From: an uncultured Oscillospiraceae bacterium
Lineage (GTDB): Bacteria > Bacillota > Clostridia > Oscillospirales > Oscillospiraceae
DNA: 64,000 bases
Direction: 5' to 3'
NCBI GenBank assembly: GCA_910589155.1
Contig: CAJURY010000009.1
Span: forward strand, 14,482-78,481
In this document: positions 1 to 9,527 of the stretch, in pieces
Layout of the letters: the number at the start of each line of letters is the position of its first letter
How positions within the stretch are numbered: position 1 is the first letter of the stretch
Notes under the pieces: model-generated
What the model was told of the DNA's origin: nothing
The model's input: the letters and a program-made list of their open reading frames with translations, nothing else
The model's database searches: none
Program-made: the position numbers and the translations under genes

Positions 1-17
1 TTTTCACGTTGGGAGGT

Positions 18-68
18 TATACTACTAATGCGTGGAGAAAAATGGAGTAAAAGTGGAGCAAAGTGGAA
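18..68 (+). promoter_or_regulatory. dcw cluster promoter -10 and MraZ operator repeats
   Basis: A TATACT -10 candidate lies at 18-23; its -35 would fall before the window. Four TGGAG/TGGAA repeats follow, starting at 33, 43, 54 and 64, i.e. spaced 10, 11 and 10 bases on one helical face. Regularly spaced TGG(A/G)-type direct repeats upstream of mraZ are the known operator layout for MraZ autorepression. Position and spacing are seen; binding is inferred. Confidence 0.75.
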
Positions 69-80
69 GGAGGTAAGCGC

Positions 81-509
81 ATGATCGGGACAAGCCTGGC
101 AAAAATCGATGAGAAAGGCCGCTTGATCGTACCGGCGAAGCTGCGCCCGGAACTGGGCGACATGTTTTACGTCACCATTGGCACCAATGGCGGCCGGCGC
201 TGCCTTACTGCTTACACCAAGCAAAGCTGGGACGATTTGTGCAGACGGTACGACGCTTTGCCCCTTGCGCAAAAATCCGGTACCACCAGCTTCCTGTTTT
301 CCTACGCGGTGGAGTGTGCGCCTGATAAGCAAAACCGGTTTACCCTGTCTGCGAACCTTTTTACCTATGCCGGCATTACCAAAGAGGTTGTCATTGTGGG
401 TCGGGCGGGACAGGCGGAAATTTGGGACGCCGCTTCCTATGCTGAATTTGAACGCACCATGCTGACCCCTGAAAATCTGATGGCTTCTCTGGAGGCGATT
501 GGGCTGTGA
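81..509 (+). CDS. mraZ: Transcriptional regulator MraZ
   Basis: 142-aa MraZ, a nucleoid-associated regulator that represses its own division/cell-wall operon. It contains two AbrB-like SpoVT halves; the first begins MIGTSLAKIDEKGRL, with the usual DEKGR motif, and the second carries DKQNRFTL. The ATG at 81 is chosen over an upstream GTG at 63 because AAGGAGGT precedes it at good spacing and the length then matches the family (about 143 aa). It is the first gene of the cluster, overlaps rsmH by one base, and faces its own operator repeats upstream. Confidence 0.95.
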   Translation: MIGTSLAKIDEKGRLIVPAKLRPELGDMFYVTIGTNGGRRCLTAYTKQSWDDLCRRYDALPLAQKSGTTSFLFSYAVECAPDKQNRFTLSANLFTYAGITKEVVIVGRAGQAEIWDAASYAEFERTMLTPENLMASLEAIGL

Positions 510-1441
510 TGGAATTTAGGCATACTTCCGTTTTGCTGGAAGAATCCATTAACGCTTTGGCAATCCGGCCAGAGGGGATTTATCTGGACGGTACCCTGGG
601 CGGAGCGGGGCATTCTTCCCAAATTGCCAAGCGGCTGACAACGGGGCTGCTCATAGGCGTGGACCGCGACCCGGTTGCCCTGGAAGCGGCAAAGGAGCGG
701 CTTGCGCCTTATAGCCAGCGGGTGCGGCTGGTACATTCTAATTTTAGAGAGATAAATAGCATTCTGTCAAGTCTCCAAATTGCGCAGGTAGATGGAATTT
801 TGCTGGATTTGGGCGTTTCCTCCCCGCAATTGGACGACGGCAGCAGAGGCTTTTCTTATATGGCGGACGCGCCGCTGGATATGCGCATGAACAAGGAAGA
901 TACCCTCAGCGCCTATGATGTGGTGAATACCTGGCCGAGAGAAGAACTTCGTCGGATTTTGTTTGCTTACGGCGAGGAGCGATACGCGCCGCAGATTGCG
1001 GCGGCTATCGAACGTCGGCGGCAGGACAAGCCGATCGAAACCACGCTGGAACTGGTTGACGTGATTCGCGGAGCCATGCCACCCCAGGCGTTGCGGGAAA
1101 AGCAGCATCCGGCCAAGCGCAGCTTTCAGGCCATCCGCATTGCGGTAAACGACGAGCTGGCGGCTGTGGATCAGGTGATGCAAGACGCGATTCCCCATCT
1201 TGCGCCCGGCGGTCGGCTGGCAGTGATTACCTTCCATTCTTTAGAAGATCGAATCGTGAAAAACGCTATGCAGGAAGCGGCGAGAGGCTGTACCTGTCCG
1301 CCTGGTTTCCCGGTGTGCGTGTGCGGAAAAAAACCAATGGTAAAGCTTGTTACCAGAAAGCCCATTGTTTCCCAGAATGGGGAATTACGCAATAACCCCC
1401 GCGCCAGAAGCGCCAAGCTTCGCGTGTGCGAAAAAGTATAA
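509..1441 (+). CDS. rsmH: 16S rRNA (cytosine(1402)-N(4))-methyltransferase RsmH
   Basis: 310-aa SAM-dependent methyltransferase (MraW) that N4-methylates C1402 in the decoding centre of 16S rRNA. The N-terminus HTSVLLEESI, the SAM-binding stretch GTLGGAGHSS and the C-terminal ITFHSLEDRIVK block are all family hallmarks, and the length is normal. The ATG at 509 overlaps the mraZ stop (TGATG); a GTG one codon earlier is also possible. A GGAGG-like site inside the mraZ end can serve it, so the two are probably translationally coupled. Confidence 0.96.
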   Translation: MEFRHTSVLLEESINALAIRPEGIYLDGTLGGAGHSSQIAKRLTTGLLIGVDRDPVALEAAKERLAPYSQRVRLVHSNFREINSILSSLQIAQVDGILLDLGVSSPQLDDGSRGFSYMADAPLDMRMNKEDTLSAYDVVNTWPREELRRILFAYGEERYAPQIAAAIERRRQDKPIETTLELVDVIRGAMPPQALREKQHPAKRSFQAIRIAVNDELAAVDQVMQDAIPHLAPGGRLAVITFHSLEDRIVKNAMQEAARGCTCPPGFPVCVCGKKPMVKLVTRKPIVSQNGELRNNPRARSAKLRVCEKV

Positions 1442-1459
1442 ATTTGAGAGGATGTTAGT

Positions 1460-2002
1460 ATGGCGGAACGTCGTCGCAACAATTACACATACCATACCGA
1501 TGGTTCCGTTGCGTATCAGGTAGATTATGTACCGGGCAGTGGGGAAACTACCGCCCGTCCTCTGCCCAAGCAGCAGCCGAAACCCCGGACAAAACCCCGC
1601 AAGAGGCCGGTTGTCCATGAGAAAATTGCTATTGCGCCTTTTGCGGTGCTGGGCGTGGCGCTGGCGCTTTTTATGCTGGTGCTGGTGCTGTTCGGCTATG
1701 TGCAGATTTATGAAGCAGGCAGCGAAGTTGCGGATTTAGAGGATCGTATTGCAACATTGCAAGAGGAGAATAAAAAGCTCCAGACGCAGTTTGAAAACGC
1801 GGTGGATTTACAGCAGATTGAGCAAAGCGCCAGAGAGTTGGGCATGCAGCAGCCTTCTTCCAAGCAGAAAATTACTGTGAGCGTTCCGGTGGAGGACGTG
1901 ACGGTGATTTCGGCGGGAACCGGCTCCAATCCCATTGAGACGGCGGTGCGCGCCATTTATGAGACAGCCCAGGACTTGCTGGAATATCTGCGGCTTCGGT
2001 AG
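1460..2002 (+). CDS. ftsL: Cell division protein FtsL-like (DivIC/septum initiator fold)
   Basis: 180-aa bitopic protein: a basic, proline-rich cytoplasmic segment (residues about 1-53), one membrane helix (about 54-78, rich in A/L/V) and an extracellular leucine-zipper coiled coil beginning near VADLEDRIATLQEENKKLQ. This layout and its place between rsmH and the penicillin-binding protein identify it as FtsL, which works with DivIB/FtsQ and DivIC to activate septal synthesis. Sequence conservation of FtsL is low, so the call rests on topology and synteny. The cytoplasmic tail is longer than in Bacillus. Confidence 0.85.
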   Translation: MAERRRNNYTYHTDGSVAYQVDYVPGSGETTARPLPKQQPKPRTKPRKRPVVHEKIAIAPFAVLGVALALFMLVLVLFGYVQIYEAGSEVADLEDRIATLQEENKKLQTQFENAVDLQQIEQSARELGMQQPSSKQKITVSVPVEDVTVISAGTGSNPIETAVRAIYETAQDLLEYLRLR

Positions 2003-2100
2003 AATACAGTTTTGATATAGGTTGGTTGTGGGCAGTGAGAATTAGCTTGCTGCCCGCTTTCAAAAAGCAGCCTAAATCCCGGAAAATATCAGGTGAGACT

Positions 2101-4473
2101 ATGCAAGGCTCTTCTAATAATCACAACAAAAGAAATCGGAAAAAGCAAGATTCCCAGGTAAGACAGGAGCGGCTGCGTACAGACCGGGGAATCTTAGGCC
2201 GCACGGCGATTACCCTGATCCTGTGCGGCGTTGTTGCGTTTATTCCGGTTGTGGGAATGCTGCTGAATTTAATGGTGTTCCGCCACGAGGAGTACGCCCA
2301 GAAGGCGCTGAACAATCAGACCCGCGTGACCAACATCACAGCTTCCCGGGGCAGTATTTACGACCGGAATATGAACGTGCTGGCGGCTTCCGCCAGCGTG
2401 GAAAACGTGTTTTTGGATCCCTACGAATTAAAGCGCAGCGGCGCGGACATTAATCTGATTGCCGCAACCTTGTCCGACATTCTGGATGTGGATGCGGACT
2501 ACATCAAAGAGCAGGCGGCGGACATTAAAATGCGCTATAAGCTCATTGCCACCAAGCGTGGCCCGGAGGAAACCGATCAGGTGCGGGCGTTTATTAAAGA
2601 GTATGACATTGAAGGCATTCATCTGGAGCCAAACTCCAAGCGGTACTATCCCTACAGCACCCTGGCCAGTCAGGTCATTGGCTTTACCAACGCCAGCAAC
2701 ACCGGCGCGGAGGGCATTGAAGCATTCTATAACCGCTATCTGGAAGGCACGGCGGGCAAGGTCATTACCACCAAGGGCAACTATGAGACCCAGATGCCCT
2801 ATTCCTATGAAAAATACTACGAAGCCACAGAGGGCAACAGCGTGGTTTTGACCTTGGACACCACGGTGCAGTATTATCTGGAAAAGAATCTGGAGGCCGC
2901 CATTGAGCGATACGACGTGACCGGCGGGGCGTTTGGGATTGTCATGGACGTGAATACCGGGGAAATTCTGGGTATGGCGACCCTTGGCAACTATGACCCC
3001 AACAATTATCTGGAAATCACAGACCCCATTGCCCTGGGGCAGCTCGACGAGCTGAAAAAAGCGTATATGCTGGAAACGGAAGGCACCCAGGCTTACGACG
3101 ACGCCATCAGCCGTTACAACAACGCTACCGTGGAAGCGCGGCTGAAGCAGTGGCGAAACCGCTGCATCTCCGACGGCTACGAGCCGGGTTCCTCCTTTAA
3201 AATCATCACCATGGCGGCGGCGATGGAGGAAGGAACCACCACCACAAACAGCACCTACTTCTGCGGCGGCGCGGAAAATATTCCCGGCCGTTCCCAGACC
3301 CTGCACTGCTGGAAGCACGCGGGGCACGGTTCGGAAACCGCCTTTGAAGCTTTGCAGGACTCCTGTAACATTTCCTTTGCCCATATCGCCTTGGATCTGG
3401 GAGGCGAAGCGCTGTACGATTATATTGAAGCCTTTGGCCTCATGGAAAAAACGGGCATTGACATGGCCGGCGAAAGCAGCGGTTATTTCTACGCCAAAAA
3501 ATATCTCACCGATACCAACCAGTACGGCACCTCCTATTTGACTTCTACCTCCTTTGGCCAGACCTTTAAGGTCACGCCCTTGCAGCTCATGCGGGGGATT
3601 GCCGCTGTGGTAAACGGCGGGTATGTGCTGGAGCCGTATATTGTCAGCGAGGTGCTGGACGGAGACGGCAATGTGGTGGAAAAGACGGAGCCTACAGTGC
3701 TGCGGCAGGCCATCAGCAAGGAAACCAGCGATATTATGTGCCAAATGATTGAGTCTGTTGTGACGGAAGGCACCGGCAGCAACGCTCAGGTGGCGGGCTA
3801 CCGTATTGGCGGCAAAACGGCGACGGCGGAAAAAACCGACCAGTTCGATGAAGAAGGCCATCAGGTAGACGATAAAATCGTCTCCTTCGTGGGCATCGCG
3901 CCTATGGACGATCCCCAGTATATCGTGCTGGTGGCGCTGGATACGCCGTCGAGCACCTTGGGCATTAACGTATCCGGCGGCGTTATGGGCGCACTGACCG
4001 CCAGAGGCGTTTTGGAGGATATTTTGCCGTACCTCGGCGTATCCAGAGACTATACCGACGTGGACGTTGGGCGTATTGAAGTCACCATGCCCACCTTGAC
4101 GGACTTTACCGAAGCGGAAGCGAAAAAGGCGCTGGAAGAATGCAGCCTGACCTACCGTGTGGTGGGTTCCGGGGATACCGTCACGGATCAGATTCCCGCA
4201 GGGGGCGTGGGCGTTCCCGGCAATTCGGAGGTCATTTTGTATATGGGCGAGTCGGCGCCTGCGGAGGTGTCGATTGTGCCGGACTTCAGAGGCATGAGCG
4301 TGAGCCAGGCAAATGAAGCTGCAACCAACGCCGGGCTTTATCTATTGCCCATGGGCACGGACAAAACCGGCATTGAGGTAAAAGCGACCACCCAGAGTAT
4401 TGAAGCCGGGGTGGAGGTTGCGAGAGGCACCATGGTAAAGGTCGAATTTACAGACCATACGGCAGATGAATAA
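2101..4473 (+). CDS. spoVD: SpoVD/FtsI-type penicillin-binding protein with two PASTA domains
   Basis: 790-aa class B transpeptidase that cross-links septal or spore-cortex peptidoglycan. A cytoplasmic basic tail and one membrane helix (about residues 35-60) precede the dimerisation domain; the catalytic motifs are SSFK at 364-367, SCN at 421-423 and KTA at 572-574. Two PASTA domains close the protein (about 660-718 and 722-787). The ATG at 2101 is preferred over the longer TTG reading at 2026 because AGGTGAG precedes it. The third motif is usually KTG or KSG, so alanine here is unusual. It is the only PBP in the cluster; whether it serves division, sporulation or both cannot be told from sequence. 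Confidence 0.93.
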   Translation: MQGSSNNHNKRNRKKQDSQVRQERLRTDRGILGRTAITLILCGVVAFIPVVGMLLNLMVFRHEEYAQKALNNQTRVTNITASRGSIYDRNMNVLAASASVENVFLDPYELKRSGADINLIAATLSDILDVDADYIKEQAADIKMRYKLIATKRGPEETDQVRAFIKEYDIEGIHLEPNSKRYYPYSTLASQVIGFTNASNTGAEGIEAFYNRYLEGTAGKVITTKGNYETQMPYSYEKYYEATEGNSVVLTLDTTVQYYLEKNLEAAIERYDVTGGAFGIVMDVNTGEILGMATLGNYDPNNYLEITDPIALGQLDELKKAYMLETEGTQAYDDAISRYNNATVEARLKQWRNRCISDGYEPGSSFKIITMAAAMEEGTTTTNSTYFCGGAENIPGRSQTLHCWKHAGHGSETAFEALQDSCNISFAHIALDLGGEALYDYIEAFGLMEKTGIDMAGESSGYFYAKKYLTDTNQYGTSYLTSTSFGQTFKVTPLQLMRGIAAVVNGGYVLEPYIVSEVLDGDGNVVEKTEPTVLRQAISKETSDIMCQMIESVVTEGTGSNAQVAGYRIGGKTATAEKTDQFDEEGHQVDDKIVSFVGIAPMDDPQYIVLVALDTPSSTLGINVSGGVMGALTARGVLEDILPYLGVSRDYTDVDVGRIEVTMPTLTDFTEAEAKKALEECSLTYRVVGSGDTVTDQIPAGGVGVPGNSEVILYMGESAPAEVSIVPDFRGMSVSQANEAATNAGLYLLPMGTDKTGIEVKATTQSIEAGVEVARGTMVKVEFTDHTADE

Positions 4474-4487
4474 AGGAGCGGCGTTTT

Positions 4488-5957
4488 GTGAAATTAGCCA
4501 AACTATTAGAAAAACTGGAAATTCTGGAAACCAATGCCAGCTTGGACATGGAGGTTTCCGGCGTGGCCTATGACTCCCGGCAGGTGGAGAGGGGCTTTGC
4601 CTTTGTCGCCATTGCGGGTTTTGCCACAGACGGCAACAAATACATCCCCATGGCGGCGCAAAAAGGCGCGGCGGTGGTGATTACGGAAAAAAAGCCGGAT
4701 ACGGCGATTCCCTATGTGCTGGTGGCTTCCGCCAGAGAAGCCCTTGCAATCATGGGCGGCAACTGGTACGACCATCCGGCGACAAAAATGAAAATGGTGG
4801 GCGTGACCGGCACCAACGGCAAGACCTCTGTGACCATGCTCTTAAAATCCGTGTTGGAGCGGGTGACAGAGAAAAAAGTGGGACTCATCGGCACCATTCA
4901 AAATATGATTGGCGACGAAATTATCCCCACAGAGCGCACCACCCCGGAAAGCTTCGCCTTGCAGGGACTATTTGCCCAGATGGTGGAAGCGGGCTGCGCC
5001 TACTGCGTCATGGAGGTATCCTCTCACGCTCTGGCGCTGGATCGGGTTGGCGGTGTGCATTTTGACGCGGCGGTGTTTACCAACCTCACGGAAGATCACC
5101 TGGATTTCCATAAGACCATGGAGGATTACTGCGCGGCAAAGGCCATGCTGTTTTCCAGGTGCGAGACAGGCGTTTATAATCTGGACGATCCCTATTGCGA
5201 AAAAATGCTGCAAAACGCCTCTGGCAAGCGGCTGACTACATCTTTAAAGGATGAAAAAGCGGATATTTTCGGGAAGAACGTGGTTTTTGGGTCGGACAGC
5301 GTGTCGTTTACAGCGGTATGCGGGGAAAAAATGCTCCCAGTGCAAGTTGGTATTCCAGGCGGCTTTACCGCGTATAATGCACTGTCCGTACTGGGCGCGG
5401 CGGCGGCTCTGGGTCTGCCCTTGGAAGAAGCGGCGGCGGCTCTCGCCCTTGCCCACGGGGTTAAAGGCAGGGTGGAGGTGATCCCTACGCCGGGGCTGGA
5501 CTTTACGGTGCTGACCGACTATGCCCACACCCCGGACGCTTTGGAAAACGTCCTGCAAACGGTGCAGGGCTTTTGCAAAGGCAGAGTGGTTGCGCTGTTT
5601 GGCTGCGGGGGAGACCGCGACCCTATCAAGCGCCCCATGATGGGCAAAATCGCGGCGGAGCAGGCGGATTTTGTGATTGTCACCTCCGACAATCCCCGCT
5701 CCGAGGAACCAATGGCGATTATCCGGGACATTTTGCCTGGGCTTGCGGGAATCGAGACCCCTTATACGGTGATCTGCGACCGGCGGGAAGCGATTTTCTG
5801 GGGACTGGCGCACTGCAAAAAGGACGATGTGCTGGTGCTGGCGGGAAAGGGCCACGAGACTTATCAAGAGATTTCTGGCGAAAAACGCCATTTTGACGAG
5901 AGAGAAGAAGTAGCCTTCTGGCTGCGAAAACATGGGAAAGGAGCGGACGTAGAATGA
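4488..5957 (+). CDS. murE: UDP-MurNAc-tripeptide synthetase MurE (meso-DAP adding)
   Basis: 489-aa Mur ligase that adds the third residue of the peptidoglycan stem peptide in the cytoplasm. The ATP-binding loop VTGTNGKTS, the TTPE segment and the carbamylated-lysine region are present. The motif DNPRSEEP in the C-terminal domain has the arginine that selects meso-diaminopimelate, as opposed to DNPA-type lysine enzymes. It begins with GTG 10 bases after AAAGGAGC and ends with an ATGA overlap with murF. Length is typical. Confidence 0.96.
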   Translation: MKLAKLLEKLEILETNASLDMEVSGVAYDSRQVERGFAFVAIAGFATDGNKYIPMAAQKGAAVVITEKKPDTAIPYVLVASAREALAIMGGNWYDHPATKMKMVGVTGTNGKTSVTMLLKSVLERVTEKKVGLIGTIQNMIGDEIIPTERTTPESFALQGLFAQMVEAGCAYCVMEVSSHALALDRVGGVHFDAAVFTNLTEDHLDFHKTMEDYCAAKAMLFSRCETGVYNLDDPYCEKMLQNASGKRLTTSLKDEKADIFGKNVVFGSDSVSFTAVCGEKMLPVQVGIPGGFTAYNALSVLGAAAALGLPLEEAAAALALAHGVKGRVEVIPTPGLDFTVLTDYAHTPDALENVLQTVQGFCKGRVVALFGCGGDRDPIKRPMMGKIAAEQADFVIVTSDNPRSEEPMAIIRDILPGLAGIETPYTVICDRREAIFWGLAHCKKDDVLVLAGKGHETYQEISGEKRHFDEREEVAFWLRKHGKGADVE

Positions 5958-7315
5958 GCGCGATTACATTGGAGCAGGCCGCAAAGTGGTGCAACGGTAA
6001 AATTGATTCCAGATACGCGGATGTGACGTTTTTAGGCGCGTGCAACGATTCCCGAAAGGTACAGTCCGGCGAGCTTTTTGTGGCGCTGACCACCGAAACC
6101 AGAGACGGCAATGATTTTGTACCCGCCGCCATGGAAGCGGGGGCAGCGGCCGCCCTTTGCAGCCGGTGCGACGGCGATTACCCGGCTATCGTTGTGCCGG
6201 ATGTTCGCGTAGCCTTGGGGGATATTGCCAGAGCAGAGCGGGAGCGTTTGCAGATGAAGGTGGTGGGCATTACCGGCAGCGTGGGCAAAAGCACCACCAA
6301 GGAAATGATTTCTCTGGTGCTGTCTAAAAAGTATAAAACGGCCAAAACCCCGGTGAATCACAACAACGATATTGGAATGCCCATGGCGATTCTTTCCATG
6401 CCGGAGGACACGGAAGTGGGCGTTTTGGAAATGGGCATGAACCATTTTAAGGAAATGTCCTATTTGACCTCCATCGCCCAGCCGGATCTTGCGGTAATTA
6501 TCAACATTGGCACCATGCATATTGAGCACCTCGGTTCCAGAGAAGGCATTCTCCATGCCAAAATGGAAATTTTGGAGGGGCTGCGGCCGGAGGGAAAAAT
6601 GGTATTTTCCGGGGATGAGTCCCTTTTGTGGAACCTGCGGCAGAGCCAGCCGAAAACGCCCGTTTACTTTGGTACGGAAAATATGTTTTGCGATGTGCTG
6701 GGCACGGACGTACAAGACTACGGAGACAAAATCCTGTTCCAGGCCAGCGCCTTTGGGGAAAGCTGCCAAATCATGCTACCGGTGGAAGGACGGCATTTTG
6801 TCAGCGACGCGCTGGCGGCTGTTGCGGTTGGCCGGCTGCTGGAGGTGCCAATGCGGGAAATCGCGGAAGCACTGGCTGAATTTCAGAATCTGGAAGGCAG
6901 AATGGAACTGTTGGAGGAAAAGGGCTTTTCTATCATCAAGGACTGCTACAACGCGGGACCAGAATCCATGGCCGCGTCTTTGAGCGTGCTGGGAAAGCGC
7001 GCCGGACGGCGGATCGCCGTATTAGGCGATATGCTGGAGCTGGGTGTGGGCGCGCCGGCGGAGCACTACCGCATCGGGCGCATAGCGGCTATGAACGCAG
7101 ATTTGATTTTTGCTTTGGGCCCCAACGCCGAGCGGGTCGTCAGCGGCGCGCTGACGGGAGGAATGCCGCCCAGAGCGGTGAACGCCTACAGCGATATGGA
7201 GAAGCTGACCGACGACCTGATCCGCCGGGCAAAGCCGGGAGACGTATTGCTCTTTAAGGGAAGCCGGGGCATGAAAATGGAGTCGGTATTGGAGCGATTC
7301 CTGAAAGAGAAATAA
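5954..7315 (+). CDS. murF: UDP-MurNAc-tripeptide-D-Ala-D-Ala ligase MurF
   Basis: 453-aa cytoplasmic Mur ligase that attaches D-Ala-D-Ala, completing the UDP-MurNAc-pentapeptide. The P-loop ITGSVGKSTTKEM and the following NHNNDIGMP block are characteristic of MurF, and LGDMLELG lies in the C-terminal domain. The start overlaps the murE stop by four bases (ATGA), a sign of coupling. Full length with no disruption. Confidence 0.96.
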   Translation: MSAITLEQAAKWCNGKIDSRYADVTFLGACNDSRKVQSGELFVALTTETRDGNDFVPAAMEAGAAAALCSRCDGDYPAIVVPDVRVALGDIARAERERLQMKVVGITGSVGKSTTKEMISLVLSKKYKTAKTPVNHNNDIGMPMAILSMPEDTEVGVLEMGMNHFKEMSYLTSIAQPDLAVIINIGTMHIEHLGSREGILHAKMEILEGLRPEGKMVFSGDESLLWNLRQSQPKTPVYFGTENMFCDVLGTDVQDYGDKILFQASAFGESCQIMLPVEGRHFVSDALAAVAVGRLLEVPMREIAEALAEFQNLEGRMELLEEKGFSIIKDCYNAGPESMAASLSVLGKRAGRRIAVLGDMLELGVGAPAEHYRIGRIAAMNADLIFALGPNAERVVSGALTGGMPPRAVNAYSDMEKLTDDLIRRAKPGDVLLFKGSRGMKMESVLERFLKEK

Positions 7316-7333
7316 AATGGAGGATGAAATCCC

Positions 7334-8332
7334 ATGCTGAAAGAACCAGTTTTAAAAATTATCATTACGGTGCTGACCTCTTTTGCGCTGGGGCTGCTTT
7401 TGGGCAAAATTGTGATTCCCATGCTGCGCAAGCTCCATGCCGAGCAGTCCATCCGGGAAGAAGGTCCTAAGTGGCACAACAGCAAGGCAGGAACCCCCAC
7501 CATGGGCGGCCTGATTTTCATCGGCTGTACGTTCCTTTGTCTGCTGTTTGGGATCCGCAATATGGCTGCGGGAGATTTTTCCGCGTTGTATGTTCTGGCG
7601 CTTTCTTTGTGCTTTGGCGCAATCGGTTTTCTGGATGACTTCTTTAAAGTGAAACTGAAGCGCAATCTTGGCCTTACCGCCATTCAAAAAAGTCTGCTGC
7701 AAATGGCCGTCGCGGCGATCTATTTGTATGTGCTTTACCGTAGCGGACTGATGAGCTGCGATTTGTACATTCCCTTTGTGGGGGCGACGTTGCATATTCA
7801 CCCACTTGTGTATATTCTGTTCGCTATGTTCGTGGTGGTGGGCTGCGTCAACGCGGTGAACCTCACAGACGGTCTGGACGGTCTGGCCACCGGCGTGACC
7901 ATTCCCGTCATGGTATTGTTCCTTGTGATTTCCATTGCCACAAAGCAGATGAATCTGGCGCTGTTTCCCGCCTCTTTGCTTGGGGGTCTTTGCGCATTTT
8001 TAACCTACAATTTCCATCCGGCCAAGACCTTCATGGGCGATACCGGTTCGCTGTTTTTAGGCGGCGCGGTATGCGGTATGGCCTTCGCCCTGGATGTCCC
8101 CCTGATTTTGATTTTTGCCGGACTGATTTATGTGATTGAAGCGCTGTCCGACATTATTCAGGTCACTTATTTTAAGCTGACCCACGGAAAGCGCGTTTTC
8201 AAAATGGCGCCGATTCACCACCATTTTGAAAAGTGCGGCTGGAGCGAGGAGAAAATTTTTATTATTTTTGTTGGCATCACCGTTGTGATGTGCGCGCTGG
8301 CGTGGTTTGGCGTCGCGCCGCGTTATCAATAA
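7334..8332 (+). CDS. mraY: Phospho-N-acetylmuramoyl-pentapeptide transferase MraY
   Basis: 332-aa polytopic membrane enzyme that makes lipid I by moving phospho-MurNAc-pentapeptide to undecaprenyl phosphate. About ten hydrophobic helices are visible. Family motifs include GTPTMGGL, the catalytic NLTDGLDGLATG loop, GDTGSLFLGG and PIHHHFE near the end. A GGAGG site precedes the ATG. The next gene is ftsW, so the murD usually found between them is missing. Confidence 0.96.
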   Translation: MLKEPVLKIIITVLTSFALGLLLGKIVIPMLRKLHAEQSIREEGPKWHNSKAGTPTMGGLIFIGCTFLCLLFGIRNMAAGDFSALYVLALSLCFGAIGFLDDFFKVKLKRNLGLTAIQKSLLQMAVAAIYLYVLYRSGLMSCDLYIPFVGATLHIHPLVYILFAMFVVVGCVNAVNLTDGLDGLATGVTIPVMVLFLVISIATKQMNLALFPASLLGGLCAFLTYNFHPAKTFMGDTGSLFLGGAVCGMAFALDVPLILIFAGLIYVIEALSDIIQVTYFKLTHGKRVFKMAPIHHHFEKCGWSEEKIFIIFVGITVVMCALAWFGVAPRYQ

Positions 8333-8353
8333 GAACCAAAAGGAGGGCGCGTT

Positions 8354-9514
8354 GTGTCAAAAATACCTTTGCAGCGCAAAACGGAAGGAAAACCGAATAT
8401 GCCGGTGCGGGTAGATGACAAAGGAATGCTGGACGTGCCTTTTCTGGTGCTGATTCTTTTGCTGGTGAGCATTGGCCTACTGATGATGTTTTCCGCCAGC
8501 TATGCCAGAGCCTATTATAAAACCGGCGACTCCGTTTATTTCTTTGTCCGGCAGGCGGGCTTTGCAGCCTTCGGATTGGTGGCGATGTACTTTGCCAGCC
8601 GGATTGACTGCCATATCTGGCAAAGAATGGCGAAGCTTGTATACGCCGTTACCATTCTGCTTTTGATCGGCGTTCTTGTGATGGGCGAATCCAGCCACGG
8701 CGCAAAGCGCTGGATCAAGATTGCGGGACAGCAGTTCCAGCCTTCTGAAATTGCGAAATTTTCCATTGTCTGTATGTTTTCCGCCATGGTTGCCCAGTAC
8801 AAAGAGAAAATGGCAGAGTTCCGCTACGGCGTGCTGGCTTTTGTGGGGATTCTACTGCCCATTTTGTTGCTGGTTGCTTTGGAAAAGCATCTGTCCGCCA
8901 TTATGATTCTGGGTCTGGTGTCCGTTATCATGATGTTCACCGGCGGTACGAAAAAGCGTTGGCTGCTGCTGGGAATCGGCGCGGCGCTGGTGTTCCTGGT
9001 GATTTATATTACCGTCATGGGCTACGCCGGCGACCGTGTGACGGCCTGGCTGGATCCGGAAAAGGACGCGGGAGATACCGGCTACCAGATCGTGCAGTCC
9101 CAGTACGCCATAGGCTCCGGCGGACTGTTTGGATTGGGGTTTGGTAAAGGACGGCAGAAGTATTTGTATTTGCCGGAAGAGCACAACGACTATATTTTCG
9201 CCATTGTCTGCGAAGAGTTGGGCTTTGTAGGGGCGCTGGGCATCATCATTTTGTTCGCGCTGCTCATTATCCGGGGCTACTGGATTGCCCTCCACGCGCC
9301 CGACCGCTTTTCCACCATGCTTGCCATGGGTTTAACGACCCTTTTGGCGGTGCAGGTGATTTTAAACATCGGCGTCGTCAGCAATTTGCTGCCGTCAACC
9401 GGCGTGGCGCTGCCCTTTTTCTCTTACGGTGGCACAACGCTTTTGATGAATTTGGGCGAAATGGGTATTATTTTGAGTATTTCCAGATGGAGTTCCAGTG
9501 CAAAGACCCAGTAA
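8354..9514 (+). CDS. ftsW: Septal peptidoglycan polymerase FtsW (SEDS family)
   Basis: 386-aa SEDS glycosyltransferase with about ten membrane helices that polymerises lipid II at the septum together with a class B PBP. SHGAKRWI, the extracellular LPEEHNDYIFA loop and PFFSYGGTTLL near the C-terminus are family signatures. GTG start at 8354 with AGGAGGGC upstream. The neighbouring SpoVD-type PBP is its likely partner. Confidence 0.95.
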   Translation: MSKIPLQRKTEGKPNMPVRVDDKGMLDVPFLVLILLLVSIGLLMMFSASYARAYYKTGDSVYFFVRQAGFAAFGLVAMYFASRIDCHIWQRMAKLVYAVTILLLIGVLVMGESSHGAKRWIKIAGQQFQPSEIAKFSIVCMFSAMVAQYKEKMAEFRYGVLAFVGILLPILLLVALEKHLSAIMILGLVSVIMMFTGGTKKRWLLLGIGAALVFLVIYITVMGYAGDRVTAWLDPEKDAGDTGYQIVQSQYAIGSGGLFGLGFGKGRQKYLYLPEEHNDYIFAIVCEELGFVGALGIIILFALLIIRGYWIALHAPDRFSTMLAMGLTTLLAVQVILNIGVVSNLLPSTGVALPFFSYGGTTLLMNLGEMGIILSISRWSSSAKTQ

Positions 9515-9527
9515 GGAGGCAAAGGCA

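Noticed and set aside
2428..3861. Minus-strand open frame of 477 codons
   Set aside because: Antisense to the SpoVD-type PBP with all catalytic motifs on the sense strand.
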